Below, in pieces: positions 33,666 to 42,840 of a stretch of DNA of 64,000 nucleotides (positions are counted from its first letter, which is position 1; each line of letters opens with the position of its first letter). Both the position numbers and the translations under genes were made by a program. Origin of the DNA: Leucobacter salsicius M1-8 (GTDB lineage Bacteria > Actinomycetota > Actinomycetes > Actinomycetales > Microbacteriaceae); contig NZ_AOCN01000008.1 in NCBI RefSeq assembly GCF_000350525.1, positions 1 to 64,000 of the forward strand, in the 5' to 3' direction. The notes below the pieces were generated by a model, which was given only the letters and a program-made list of their open reading frames with translations, did no database searches and was not told the DNA's origin.

Positions 33666-34532
33666 GAGCAGGCCCTCGGGCGGGCGGGGCCGGTACACCC
33701 AGGTCACCATCACCACTGAGATGATCATCAGCAGGAACCACGCGATGAGCTTCTGTGGGGACACCATCTCCCAGCCGCCCTCCTGGTGCGGGTAGAGCCA
33801 CGCCCCCGCCCAGGTGCCGATGTTCTCGGCGAGCCAGATGAACAGCGCCACCCCGCCAAACACCACCAGCACCGGAACCTTCAATGTCACCCGCCAAATG
33901 CGGAAGTACATGATGGTGCGCCCCCACAGCACGAGCACCAGCGCGAGCAGTAGCCACCGCAGGTCGACCATGAAGTGGTGGGCAAAGAAGTTCAGGTAGA
34001 TCGCGGTCGCCACGATGGTGGTCATCCAGATCGGCGGGTACCGCGTAAACCGCAGCGAGTGCAGCCGATACACGCGCACCATGTACGAGCCGACCGCGGC
34101 GTACATGAACCCGCTGAAGAGGGGCACGGCCCCGATCCGGAGCACGCCCTCGGCTTCGTAGGCCCAGGACCCCACGTCAGTTTTGAAGAGTTCCATCGCG
34201 GTGCCGGTGATATGAAACAGCACGATCACCCACAGCTCACGCCCGCTCTCAAGCTTGAATGCGAGCATGCCGATCTGAATCAGGATCGCGGCGATCGTGA
34301 GCGCATCGTTGCGAGCGAGCAGAGCATCGTCTGGATACCACAGCCGCGCGGCCACGATGACGACGAGTAGCAGGGCACCAAACACACACGCCCACGCCTG
34401 CTTAAGCACAAACACCGCACACTCGATGAGCCAAGCCCGTGGGCCCGTCGCGGGCCTGCCCGCGAGCACGCGGTTCGCGGCCCGGTCAATTGCGAGTTCG
34501 AGCCGGGTGAACTGACGGTCCTCTGCAGTCAT
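33630..34532 (-). CDS. DUF817 family membrane protein
   Basis: A 300-residue protein with about eight predicted helices. Distinct conserved stretches are GRELWVIVLFHITGTAMELF, GSWAYEAEGVLRIGAVPLFS, YMVRVYRLHSLRFTRYPP and HHFMVDLRWLLLALVLVLWG, which place it in DUF817; the many aromatic and His residues inside helices are typical. Reaction unknown. The start is ATG. Its 3' end overlaps that of the DUF4190 gene by 36 bp in convergent orientation. The CPBP gene lies behind it. Confidence 0.85.
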   Translation of the reverse strand: MTAEDRQFTRLELAIDRAANRVLAGRPATGPRAWLIECAVFVLKQAWACVFGALLLVVIVAARLWYPDDALLARNDALTIAAILIQIGMLAFKLESGRELWVIVLFHITGTAMELFKTDVGSWAYEAEGVLRIGAVPLFSGFMYAAVGSYMVRVYRLHSLRFTRYPPIWMTTIVATAIYLNFFAHHFMVDLRWLLLALVLVLWGRTIMYFRIWRVTLKVPVLVVFGGVALFIWLAENIGTWAGAWLYPHQEGGWEMVSPQKLIAWFLLMIISVVMVTWVYRPRPPEGLLLDRERQREQAE

Positions 34533-34551
34533 CTCTCGAGATTAGTGGAAG

Positions 34552-35391
34552 CTACATGAGTGACGTCCCAGACGCCTGGCGCGACGCACCGAACTGCCCG
34601 TACTCCGCAGTCACCTGGCCACGAATGCACCACAGTGTGATGAAGCCCACGGCAATCACGACGAAGTTTCCCAGCCCAGCAATTGCGCTAAGTGGGCTCG
34701 CTGTCGGATACGCGGACAGGAGAAAGATACTGGGATCGGTAGTCGCATGGAGCAGGATCGGCCAGATGAGCCGGCCAGTAACGCGGAGCGTCAGGTACAT
34801 ACAGACGCCAAACGCGAAGGTATACAGGAGCTGTATCCCCGTTACCAACACCGACTGGCCGCTGATCAGGTTGCTGGCATGCAGTAGCGAGAACAAGGTT
34901 GCTGAGGCGAGGGCGACAATGAATTCTCGGTAGCCCGCTCGCCTCATCAGTTGAACTACAAGTCCCCGGGTGAGGAGTTCCTCCGCGAGACCGATCGCCA
35001 GCCCGGCACACAGCCAGGCTAAGACGGTCGCTCCCCCAGCAGCGCCATAGTCAACGCTCATCATGCGCAGCACATTGAACAGCAGTACGGCGCCTACCGC
35101 GATCCACATCCAGCCCCGTGCAGCCAATCGGTGCTTGCCGAAGAGCACTCCGAGCCACCCGAGAGATCCTGAGAACACGAGAAGCAGGGTCGATCCGAGC
35201 AAGACCGGCAACAGTACGGTCACAACGATGTAACCGGGGCTGTCGACGTCAAGGCCCTCAAGTAGCGGGGCAAACAGGAGCGATCCGGCTTGATACAGCA
35301 CGAGGTAGACGACAGCGAGCAGAATCGCTCGCCACCAGCCTCCCCGTCCCCAGAATCGCTGCCACCGGTTGGGCGTTCTCGGAGCGTCCAC
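34552..35391 (-). CDS. CPBP-family intramembrane glutamic endopeptidase
   Basis: A 279-residue membrane protein of the CPBP/ABI (Rce1-like) family. The catalytic Glu-Glu motif is GLAEELLTRGLVVQLMRRAG (EExxxR variant, EELLTRG) and the later His pair is in FSLLHASNLI and LLHATTDPS. The GTG at 35391 is chosen, with AAAGGA 8 nt upstream; the frame remains open to 35646 but that part is Arg/Cys-rich and lies over the der terminator. Family roles include CAAX-like processing, bacteriocin immunity and stress signalling; not decidable here. No bacteriocin gene is adjacent. Confidence 0.85.
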   Translation of the reverse strand: MDAPRTPNRWQRFWGRGGWWRAILLAVVYLVLYQAGSLLFAPLLEGLDVDSPGYIVVTVLLPVLLGSTLLLVFSGSLGWLGVLFGKHRLAARGWMWIAVGAVLLFNVLRMMSVDYGAAGGATVLAWLCAGLAIGLAEELLTRGLVVQLMRRAGYREFIVALASATLFSLLHASNLISGQSVLVTGIQLLYTFAFGVCMYLTLRVTGRLIWPILLHATTDPSIFLLSAYPTASPLSAIAGLGNFVVIAVGFITLWCIRGQVTAEYGQFGASRQASGTSLM

Positions 35392-35573
35392 GCTCTCATC
35401 CTTTCCTGCTTCACCAGTCCCATAGGTGTTCCTGGCAGGGCCAGCACCAGTTGCCGGCGCCTGGTGTAAATCTACGGGCATGCGCCCAGTGCCTGTGACC
35501 GACGCTGCGGCGAGTTGCCCACAATCTGGATCGCGGCAGCATTGACCGAAATGGCATCGACACCGAACACAAC

Positions 35574-35612
35574 GGCGCCCCGCCCAGAACCTGAGGTTCT
35601 GGGCGGGGCGCC
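35574..35612 (-). terminator. Terminator of the long minus-strand array after der
   Basis: Perfect 18-bp stem (35574-35591 with 35595-35612), 3-nt loop, followed on the minus strand by TTGTGTT. It sits 61 nt after the der stop. Confidence 0.9.
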
Positions 35613-35673
35613 GTGGATTGATCCGGATCGCAGGCCGCGGCGGCACGCGATCGAGACCGGCAATCTGGCCCGG

Positions 35674-37260
35674 TTACGCGCGCGGGCGACGCTCGCGGAT
35701 ACGCATGTTCAGCACGATGGGCGAACCCTCGAAGCCGTAGTTCTCGCGCAAGCGACGCTGGATGAAGCGGCGGTACTGCGGGTCGAGGAACCCGGTCGTG
35801 AACAGCACGAACGTGGGCGGACGGTTCTGCACCTGCGTGCCGAACAGGATGCGGGGCTGCTTGCCACCGCGCAGCGGGTGCGGGTGCTCCTGCACGAGCT
35901 CGGCCACAAAGGCGTTGAACTTGGCGGTGGGGATACGGGTATCCCACGACTCGAGTGCGGTCTCGAGCGCTGGCACGAGCTTCTCGAGGTGGCGACCGGT
36001 GCGCGCCGAAATGTTGACGCGGGGCGCCCACTCCACGTGCGAGAGATCCTTCTCAATCTCGCGCTCGAGGTATCGGCGGCGGTCGTCGTCGAGCAGATCC
36101 CACTTGTTGAACGCGAGCACGAGCGCGCGGCCCGACTCGAGCACCAGGTCAATGATGCGCAGGTCCTGGTCGCTGATCTCCTGCGTCACGTCGATCAGCA
36201 CGACGGCAACCTCGGCCTTTTCGAGGGCCGCGGTGGTGCGCAGTGAGGCGTAGAAGTCGGCGCCCTTGTGCATGTGCACGCGGCGGCGGATACCGGCGGT
36301 GTCCACGAAGGTCCATACGCGACCGGCGATTTCGACCTGCTCGTCAACGGGGTCACGGGTGGTGCCCGCGAGCTCGTTCACGACCGCGCGCTCTTCGCCC
36401 GCAGCCTTGTTGAGCAGGCTCGACTTGCCCACGTTGGGGCGACCAAGCAGCGCGACGCGGCGCGGGCCGGCCAGACGCGGCTGGGCCACTGCCGACTCCT
36501 CGGGCAGCGCAGCGATGACCTCGTCAAGGAGGTCGGCAACGCCGCGACCGTGCAGAGCAGAGACGGGCTTCGGCTCGCCGAGACCCAGCGACCACAGCTG
36601 TGCGGCCTCGGGCTCGAGCACAACATCGTCCACCTTGTTGGCGACGAGGAAGACGGGCTTCTTCGTGCGGCGCAGCAGCTGTACGACGTGCTCGTCGGTA
36701 GCCGTGGGGCCCACTCGCGAGTCGACCACAAACATGACGACGTCGCACAGCTCGATTGCGACCTCGGCCTGCAAGGCCACCGACGCGTCGATGCCCTTGG
36801 CGTCGGGCTCCCATCCGCCGGTGTCGACGAGCGTGAAGAACTTGTCGTTCCAGTCGGCGCGGTAGCTCACGCGGTCGCGCGTGACGCCCGGCTTGTCCTC
36901 CACGACGGCCTCGCGGCGGCCGAGGATACGGTTGACGAGCGCCGACTTGCCCACGTTAGGGCGGCCGACGATCGCAACAACGGGAAGCGTCTCAGAGGCC
37001 TGCTCCTTGAAGCCCAGAAACTCACCGTCTTCGCTGATGAGCGCGACGTCGTCGTCCTCAAGCGAGAACTGATCGAGGTTCGAGCGCATGGCGCGCAGCC
37101 GCTCAGCGTCGGTGACCTCGCCGTAGAACGCGTCGCCGTCGTCATCCATGTCGGCGAACTCGGTACCGTCGATGATTTCTTCGGCCAGCACGCCCGAAGC
37201 GTCAAACACTTCGGTCTCGGGCACGTCGGCGTAGTCGCCGTCGTTTCGTTGGGTCGTCAT
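35674..37260 (-). CDS. der: Ribosome assembly GTPase Der (EngA)
   Basis: An essential double-GTPase for 50S subunit maturation. Two G domains have P-loops [12 protein letters not shown] and [12 protein letters not shown], each with DTGG/DTAG (G3) and NKVD/NKWD (G4), then a C-terminal KH-like domain ending [13 protein letters not shown]. The 528-residue length exceeds the usual 440-490 because of an acidic N-terminal extension of about 90 residues ([15 protein letters not shown] and so on), common in actinobacteria. It is the last gene of the array. The ATG overlaps the cmk stop by one base (TAATG). Strong terminator follows. Confidence 0.97.
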   Translation of the reverse strand: MTTQRNDGDYADVPETEVFDASGVLAEEIIDGTEFADMDDDGDAFYGEVTDAERLRAMRSNLDQFSLEDDDVALISEDGEFLGFKEQASETLPVVAIVGRPNVGKSALVNRILGRREAVVEDKPGVTRDRVSYRADWNDKFFTLVDTGGWEPDAKGIDASVALQAEVAIELCDVVMFVVDSRVGPTATDEHVVQLLRRTKKPVFLVANKVDDVVLEPEAAQLWSLGLGEPKPVSALHGRGVADLLDEVIAALPEESAVAQPRLAGPRRVALLGRPNVGKSSLLNKAAGEERAVVNELAGTTRDPVDEQVEIAGRVWTFVDTAGIRRRVHMHKGADFYASLRTTAALEKAEVAVVLIDVTQEISDQDLRIIDLVLESGRALVLAFNKWDLLDDDRRRYLEREIEKDLSHVEWAPRVNISARTGRHLEKLVPALETALESWDTRIPTAKFNAFVAELVQEHPHPLRGGKQPRILFGTQVQNRPPTFVLFTTGFLDPQYRRFIQRRLRENYGFEGSPIVLNMRIRERRPRA

Positions 37261-38012
37261 TATTCGCTCTTTCCCGCGGGCACACGCGCCGCTTCTACGA
37301 TGTCGATGACAGCCTGCACCGACTGTTCGAAGTTCAGATCACTCGTGTCCACGAGCGTGACCCCGGGTGCGGGGTTAAAAAAGTCGACCACGAGCGCGTC
37401 TTTCGCGTCGCGCGCGGCGATGTCGGCGAGCACCTGCTCGTGCGACATTCCCGCGAGCTCCCCGGCCCGACGTGAGGCACGGGCATCGGCAGACGCTGTC
37501 ATCAGGATGCGCACGGGGGCGTCCGGGGCGACCACGGTCGTAATGTCGCGGCCCTCGATGACAACCCCGGGCAGACCCGAGGAAGCAACCAGCTCGCGGA
37601 ACATCGCGTTGAGGCGCGCACGCACCACCGGATGCTTAGACACCCGGCTCACCTGCCCGCTCACGGCATGGTCGCGAATGGCCGCGGTCGCATCAATCGG
37701 ATCGGTGCCCGCAAGCCCAACGGTTACCCGCTGCTCACCGCGCATCGTGATGGCGTACGCCCATGCATCCATTACGTTCAGCACGGCGGCCTCAGAGTCG
37801 AGGTCGATGCCCGCCTGCAGCGAGATCCACGCGAGCGCACGATACGCTGCACCGGTATCGAGAATGCCGAAGCCCAGTCGGTCGGCCGCTGCGCGCGAGA
37901 CGCTCGACTTGCCGCTGCCTGCCGGGCCATCGATAGCCACGAGGATGGGGTCGACGGCTGCCCCCTGTTCGGGTGCAGTGTTCGTCACGGCGCCTGTCAC
38001 AGCGTCCTCCAT
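37260..38012 (-). CDS. cmk: Cytidylate kinase
   Basis: A 250-residue kinase that makes CDP/dCDP from CMP/dCMP. The P-loop is [15 protein letters not shown] (about 26-40). Family motifs are [11 protein letters not shown] (CMP-binding), [16 protein letters not shown] and [14 protein letters not shown] (lid). The 20-residue N-terminal extension before the P-loop is longer than in E. coli. Start ATG overlaps the tyrA end by 16 bp and its stop shares a base with the der start, so all three are translationally linked. cmk-der adjacency is a conserved actinobacterial feature. Confidence 0.97.
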   Translation of the reverse strand: MEDAVTGAVTNTAPEQGAAVDPILVAIDGPAGSGKSSVSRAAADRLGFGILDTGAAYRALAWISLQAGIDLDSEAAVLNVMDAWAYAITMRGEQRVTVGLAGTDPIDATAAIRDHAVSGQVSRVSKHPVVRARLNAMFRELVASSGLPGVVIEGRDITTVVAPDAPVRILMTASADARASRRAGELAGMSHEQVLADIAARDAKDALVVDFFNPAPGVTLVDTSDLNFEQSVQAVIDIVEAARVPAGKSE

Positions 38013-39091
38013 CCTCGTTCAACCAAATCCGAAACCGCGCGCTCCGCCACTTCGGGCAGCACGGCAATCTCGGCAAAACCAATTTGCGCCCCAGGCGAAT
38101 GCTCTAGGCGCAAGTCTTCCATGTTAATACCCAGTTCTCCGAGTTCGGTGAGCAGCCGCGCCAACTGGCCCGGCCGATCATCGATGAGCACCGTGATCGC
38201 GGTGAATCGTTCGGCAGATCCGTGCTTGCCGGGAATCCTCGCGACGCCCGTGTTTCCCGCTGCGAGCAGATCTGCGATGCGGCGCTTGGCACCGGGCTGA
38301 TCCGGATCGCGCAGTGCCTCAGCGAACTCGGCCATATCGGCGGCAAACGCCTCCAGCAACTCGACGACCGGGCCGCGATTGGCCCCCAGGATCTGCACCC
38401 ACAGCTCCGGGTCGCTGGCCGCGATGCGAGTCGTGTCGCGCAGGCCGCCACCAGCCAGACCGATTGCCTGCTCGCTCGCCTGCGTGAGGCGGGCGGCCGT
38501 GAGGCTCGATACGACCTGGGGCAGGTGCGAGACGAGCCCGACCGAGCGGTCGTGTTCCTCGGGTGTCATCTCGAGCAGCACGGCCCCGAGATCGAGGGCG
38601 ACCGCTTCGACGAGCGCGAGGGCCGCCGCGGGGGTCTCACTGTCTCGGCAGACCACCCAGGGGCGAGCAACGAACAGGTCGGCGCGCGCCATGATGGCGC
38701 CGCCCCGCTCGCGGCCCGCCATCGGATGCGACCCCACATAGTTGGTGAGATCGATGCCGCGGCGCTTCAGCTCGAGAAACGGGGAGAGCTTAACGCTTGC
38801 GACGTCGGTGATGACGGAGCTGGGAAACCGCGCCAGCGCCGCCTCGACGACGTCTGCCGTCACATCGGGCGGCGTCGCGATGACCACGAGCGCGGGCTCG
38901 GGGTCATCGCTCGCGCGCACGCGACCGGCACCGTAGTCTGCGGCGAGCGCAACGGTGGTCGGCGAGAGGTCCTCGAGGGTGACGTCAACGCCACGCTCGC
39001 GCAACCCCAGGCCTACGCTCGCGCCCAGCAGGCCCGAGCCGATGATGTGAACGGTGCCCGCGGTGCGGGCGGTCAGTGGTGCTTCGGTCAT
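37997..39091 (-). CDS. tyrA: Prephenate dehydrogenase with C-terminal ACT domain
   Basis: A 364-residue NAD(P)-dependent enzyme of tyrosine synthesis. The Rossmann fingerprint VHIIGSGLLGASVGLGLRER starts near residue 13, and the active-site region has VGSHPMAGRERGG (catalytic His). The last 75 residues match an ACT regulatory domain (TAITVLIDDRPGQLARLL), implying feedback by tyrosine or phenylalanine. The ATG overlaps the rluB stop (ATGA). Its place between rluB and cmk is common in actinobacteria. Confidence 0.95.
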   Translation of the reverse strand: MTEAPLTARTAGTVHIIGSGLLGASVGLGLRERGVDVTLEDLSPTTVALAADYGAGRVRASDDPEPALVVIATPPDVTADVVEAALARFPSSVITDVASVKLSPFLELKRRGIDLTNYVGSHPMAGRERGGAIMARADLFVARPWVVCRDSETPAAALALVEAVALDLGAVLLEMTPEEHDRSVGLVSHLPQVVSSLTAARLTQASEQAIGLAGGGLRDTTRIAASDPELWVQILGANRGPVVELLEAFAADMAEFAEALRDPDQPGAKRRIADLLAAGNTGVARIPGKHGSAERFTAITVLIDDRPGQLARLLTELGELGINMEDLRLEHSPGAQIGFAEIAVLPEVAERAVSDLVERGWRTL

Positions 39092-41334
39092 CGCGACCCG
39101 CCACGGGGGCCGCGGTTGTCCTGGCCGCGGTCGTTGTTGCGGTCGTTGCCCCGATCGTTGTTGCGGTCGTTGCCCCGATCGTTGTTGCGGTCGTTGCCCC
39201 GATCGTTGTTGCGATCGTAGCCACGGTCGTTGTTGCGATCGGCACCACGGCTGTTGCCGCCGCGCTCCCCGCCGAAGCCGCCGCGGCGATCGTCGCGCTC
39301 GGTACGCTCGTGGTCGCGGCCACCACGCTGGGGCTTGTGGCCCGCGTTGCCGCGGCTGTAGCCGGCGCCTGATCCGCCCCGCGCCGAGTCACCGCGACCG
39401 AAGTCGGGGCGACCGTTGCGGCCCTGTGCGCCACGGTCGTTCGAGTACCCGCCGCGCTCAGCGCGCTCGCCACCGTAGTTGCGATCGCCACGGTCGTTGC
39501 GATCGTTGCGGCTACCAAAGTTGCGGTCGTTACCGCGATCGTTTGAGTACCCACCACGCTCTGCGCGAGCGCCACCGTGACTACGATCGCTGCGATCGCT
39601 GCGATCGTTGCGATCGTTGCGATCGTTACGGTCGTTACGGTCGTTGCGTCCGCTAAAGTTGCGGTCGTTGCCACGATCGTTGCGGTCGTAGCTCCGGCTG
39701 GGGCGGTCGTTGCGGTCACCCTGGGGGCGATCGTAACGGGGACGCTCATTGCGATCGCTACGCTCTCCGCGGTCCGCACGCTCAGCGCGGTCGGACCAGA
39801 CCCGTGCCTTACCAGTGCCGCCGCTAAAGCCGGCGCGGTTGTTCCAATCGGAGCGCTCGCTCCGGTCGAACCCGCCGCGCTGCTCGCCGCTGCGGCCGCC
39901 ACGGTTATCGCGGTTATCGCGGTTATCACGGTTATCACGGTTATCGCGGTTATCGCGGTTATCGCGGTCGAACCCACCGCGACCAGCATCACGCGCACCA
40001 CGGTTGTCGCGGTCGAACCCGCCGCGTCCCTGGTCTGCGCGACCAGCGCCGCGATCCGAACCGTAGCCTGCACCTCGGCTGGCACCACGGTCGCTGCCGC
40101 GGTCTGCACCGTAGCCTGAACCGCGGCTCGCGCCACGATCAGCGTCACGGCCGGCTCCGCGCTCGTAGCTCGCGCGACGCTCGTCGCCCACCGCATCGCT
40201 GCGGCTCTGCCACTGCCCGGCATCCTCTGCCGAACGACGGCCGTGCGGGTTGCCGCGCGCGGCGACGCCGCGCATGCCGCGTGCACCCTTGCCGTCGCCG
40301 GGGCGACCGGCCGTGATCTCGTCGCGACGCTTTACCGCGCCGCGCCCGCCCTTTGCACCAGCGTTCTTCACCCGAGAGCTCTTCGCCCAGCCCTTACGGC
40401 TCTGCTTGCCTCCCTCGGCACCTGCCTCAGCACCCTCTTCGCGGGGAGCCTCCCCCGTGGCAGAGAGCAGAGCTCCGCGCTCACCGGCAGACAGCTCACG
40501 CATCTCGCCGATGCCGAGCGTACCCAGGCTCAGCGGGCCAAACTGGCGGCGTACGAGTTCGATAACGGGAAAGCCAACCTCCGCGAGCATGCGCCGCACA
40601 ATGCGGTTGCGGCCCGAGTGCAGGGTCAGTTCGACGAGTGAGAACTTGCCGCCGCCGTCCGAGAGGATGCGAGCCCGGTCGGCCTTGATCATGCCGTCCT
40701 TCAGCTCGACGCCGTACTTCAACTGCTGAATCACGGCGCCAGTCATGCGTCCGCGCACGTGCGCCACGTAGGTCTTTGAAACCTCGAAGCTCGGGTGCGC
40801 CAGCTTGTGTGCCAGCTCGCCATCGTTCGTGAGAATCAGCAGACCACTCGTGTCGGTGTCGAGACGGCCCACGTTGTAAAGGCGGTCCTTCACCTTCTTT
40901 GTGAACTCCCGCAGGTCAGAGCGGTCGTGCTCATCACTCATGGTCGAGACAACGCCCGTGGGCTTGTTCAACACGAAGTAGCGCTTCGACACGTCAAGCT
41001 GCACGACGACACCGTCCACGCGCACTTCGTCGGTAGCGGGATCAATTCGTGAACCGAGCTCGTGCTCGACCTGACCGTTGATCGTCACGCGACCGCTCGT
41101 GATGAGCGACTCGCACGCGCGCCGCGAAGCGACGCCCGCGTGCGCGAGCGCCTTCTGCAGCCGAATGCGACCGTCATCGGGATCGGTGGCTTCTTCACCT
41201 TCGTACGCGCCGGATCCGGCATCCTCTTCGCCCGCAGCTGCGCCGCCGGTCCAGCCGAACTCCGCGAGATCAACCTCTACATTTTCGCCGTCGACTGAGA
41301 ACGAGCCGCCGAGGCCTCCGCTATCGCCATTCAT
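39088..41334 (-). CDS. rluB: 23S rRNA pseudouridine synthase RluB-type with a very long disordered C-terminal extension
   Basis: 748 residues; the enzymatic core ends near residue 280. It has an S4 RNA-binding domain (RLQKALAHAGVASRRACES) and the RsuA/RluB catalytic block NVGRLDTDTSGLLILTNDG with the catalytic Asp in GRLDTDT. RluB modifies helix 89-90 of 23S rRNA in other bacteria. The remaining 460 residues are low-complexity, rich in Arg, Asp, Asn and Gly, with strings such as NDRNDRNDRN, RDNRDNRDN and NNDRGNDRNNDRG. The codons run in 9-bp and 24-bp repeats. ATG 41334 is preferred over GTG 41349 because GGAAGG is 7 nt upstream. The tail may bind RNA or form condensates; this is an inference. 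Confidence 0.93.
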   Translation of the reverse strand: MNGDSGGLGGSFSVDGENVEVDLAEFGWTGGAAAGEEDAGSGAYEGEEATDPDDGRIRLQKALAHAGVASRRACESLITSGRVTINGQVEHELGSRIDPATDEVRVDGVVVQLDVSKRYFVLNKPTGVVSTMSDEHDRSDLREFTKKVKDRLYNVGRLDTDTSGLLILTNDGELAHKLAHPSFEVSKTYVAHVRGRMTGAVIQQLKYGVELKDGMIKADRARILSDGGGKFSLVELTLHSGRNRIVRRMLAEVGFPVIELVRRQFGPLSLGTLGIGEMRELSAGERGALLSATGEAPREEGAEAGAEGGKQSRKGWAKSSRVKNAGAKGGRGAVKRRDEITAGRPGDGKGARGMRGVAARGNPHGRRSAEDAGQWQSRSDAVGDERRASYERGAGRDADRGASRGSGYGADRGSDRGASRGAGYGSDRGAGRADQGRGGFDRDNRGARDAGRGGFDRDNRDNRDNRDNRDNRDNRDNRGGRSGEQRGGFDRSERSDWNNRAGFSGGTGKARVWSDRAERADRGERSDRNERPRYDRPQGDRNDRPSRSYDRNDRGNDRNFSGRNDRNDRNDRNDRNDRSDRSDRSHGGARAERGGYSNDRGNDRNFGSRNDRNDRGDRNYGGERAERGGYSNDRGAQGRNGRPDFGRGDSARGGSGAGYSRGNAGHKPQRGGRDHERTERDDRRGGFGGERGGNSRGADRNNDRGYDRNNDRGNDRNNDRGNDRNNDRGNDRNNDRGQDNRGPRGGSR
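39133..39228. repeat. 24-bp tandem repeat at the rluB 3' end
   Basis: Three identical 24-bp units and one degenerate unit encode Asn/Asp/Arg/Gly repeats in the RluB tail. Confidence 0.9.
39902..39964. repeat. 9-bp tandem repeat, seven copies, inside rluB
   Basis: Seven units CGGTTATCG or CGGTTATCA encode an Arg-Asp-Asn run on the minus strand. Confidence 0.9.
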
Positions 41335-41367
41335 GTGTATACCTTCCACCCTGGCGCGAAAGCGCGC

Positions 41368-41985
41368 CTACAAAACTTCATGTTCAAAACCTTCGGCACC
41401 GTCGTCAAGCAACGGTGAAATATGGGGCAGCTCAGAAATGTCTCCAATTCCGAGCCGGTCGAGCAGCACCGCAGTCGTGCCATAGAGCGTCGCGCCCGTC
41501 TCCTCGTGCCGCCCAGCTTCCTCGATGAGGTTGTGGCTGAGCAGCGTGCGAACTACCGAATCGACGTTCACGGCTCGAATCTGGGCGACCTGACCGCGGG
41601 TGACGGGCTGCCGATATGCAATCACGGCGAGCGTCTCGAGCGCTGCTTGCGAAAGCTTCGCGCTGCGTTCCTGCTGTACAAAGTCTGCCACAAGTGGGTC
41701 GAGAGTAGCCCGTACATAAAATCTGAACCCGCCAGACACCTCGCGCAGCTCGAAACCGCGAGGCTCAGAGACCTCATTGCCATCGTAATCGGCGCGCAAC
41801 GCGCCGAGCGCCGCCCGCACCTCACGCACCGGACGGTCGAGCGCAACCCCGAGCGCGAATTCGTCGAGTGGCTCCTCGGCCACGATGAGCAACGCTTCGA
41901 GCTGCTGCGCGAGCGAGTGGGTCGCGCGCACGGTCGCGAGTTCGTCGATCGCGTCGAGCTCCGGCTCGAGCACGGGCTCAGTCAT
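41368..41985 (-). CDS. scpB: Segregation and condensation protein B
   Basis: A 205-residue winged-helix partner of ScpA and SMC. The core shows QLEALLIVAEEPLDEFALGV, ALETLAVIAYRQPVTRGQVA (signature) and VVRTLLSHNLIEEAGRHEET. The SMC-ScpAB complex organises and separates chromosomes. The start ATG lies 8 bp before the scpA stop, so it is translationally coupled to scpA. Followed by rluB after 33 nt. Confidence 0.95.
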   Translation of the reverse strand: MTEPVLEPELDAIDELATVRATHSLAQQLEALLIVAEEPLDEFALGVALDRPVREVRAALGALRADYDGNEVSEPRGFELREVSGGFRFYVRATLDPLVADFVQQERSAKLSQAALETLAVIAYRQPVTRGQVAQIRAVNVDSVVRTLLSHNLIEEAGRHEETGATLYGTTAVLLDRLGIGDISELPHISPLLDDGAEGFEHEVL

Positions 41986-42829
41986 AGTCGCTCCCCAGGG
42001 TGGCTAGTTCGTCATCAGACCAGCTCTCGCCGGTCCACTGCACGATCAATTCTCCCAGGGGTTCGGCCTGAGTGAAACTCACGGCGTCTCGCCGATACAG
42101 TTCGAGGATCGCGAGAAACCTCGCGACGATGACTCCCCGCTCGCCGACCCCCACGATGAGCTCGCGAAACGTCTGGGCTGCGGTCGTGCGCAGCAGCGAG
42201 ATAACGATCGCCGCCTGTTCCCGGATGGACACAGCCGGTGCATGCAGGTGGCTGAGCCCCACGACCGGAATCTCGCGCGGGGTGAACGCCAGCTGGGCTA
42301 TCGCCGCAAAGTCATGGGCCGAAAGTTGCAGGTCGAGCTCGGGGCCCGTTGACCGGTACTTCGCATCAAGAGGAAGCTGGCGTGCGTGCCGTCCGCTCTC
42401 CGCGACGAGGCGCTCGTGAAACCAGGCGCTCGCGAGCTTAAAAGCGCGGTACTGCAGCAGCCGCGCGAACAACAGGTCTCGTGCTTCGAGTAGCGCAATG
42501 TCCTCGGCGTCGACGGCCTCGCCCTGCGGCAGCAAACTCGCGATCTTGAGGTCGAGCAGCGTCGTGGCAACGACGAGAAACTCGCTGGCGCGGTCGAGGT
42601 GCGCCGCCGCTTGGGAGCCCGCGGGGTCGTGCTCGGCGTCGAATTGGGCGTCGAGCGCGGCCAGGTAGCTGATGAACTCGTCGGTGACGAGACTGAGCGA
42701 CACCTCGGTGATGTCGAGCTCGTGCTTGCCGATGAGGCTCAGCAGCAGATCGAACGGGCCGTCAAAGACGTCCAGACTCACCCGAAACTCGCTCGGGCGA
42801 GCCTCGACGGGTTCGCTCGCACGGGTCAT
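41978..42829 (-). CDS. scpA: Segregation and condensation protein A
   Basis: A 283-residue kleisin. The N-terminal SMC-head-binding part has FRVSLDVFDGPFDLLLSLIG and KHELDITEVSLSLVTDEF, the ScpA signature. A middle helical region and a C-terminal winged helix (FLAILELYRRDAVSFTQAEP) follow. The ATG at 42829 is 11 nt after the parA stop; the ORF extends upstream only by non-coding Arg-rich codons inside parA. Its end overlaps scpB. Confidence 0.95.
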   Translation of the reverse strand: MTRASEPVEARPSEFRVSLDVFDGPFDLLLSLIGKHELDITEVSLSLVTDEFISYLAALDAQFDAEHDPAGSQAAAHLDRASEFLVVATTLLDLKIASLLPQGEAVDAEDIALLEARDLLFARLLQYRAFKLASAWFHERLVAESGRHARQLPLDAKYRSTGPELDLQLSAHDFAAIAQLAFTPREIPVVGLSHLHAPAVSIREQAAIVISLLRTTAAQTFRELIVGVGERGVIVARFLAILELYRRDAVSFTQAEPLGELIVQWTGESWSDDELATLGSDYD

Positions 42830-42840
42830 GGATGCTTCGA

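Noticed and set aside
35515-36246. Plus-strand ORF of 243 codons over the der 3' end
   Set aside because: It crosses the terminator and is antisense to the KH-like end of Der.
39577-40119. Plus-strand ORF of 180 codons, Val/Ala-rich
   Set aside because: It is antisense to the rluB repeat tail; 3-periodic repeats keep several frames open. No ribosome site or protein family.
38985-40286. Minus-strand ORF of 433 codons over rluB/tyrA
   Set aside because: Shifted frame of the same rluB repeats with Ala/Thr-rich nonsense; the rluB frame has clear domains.
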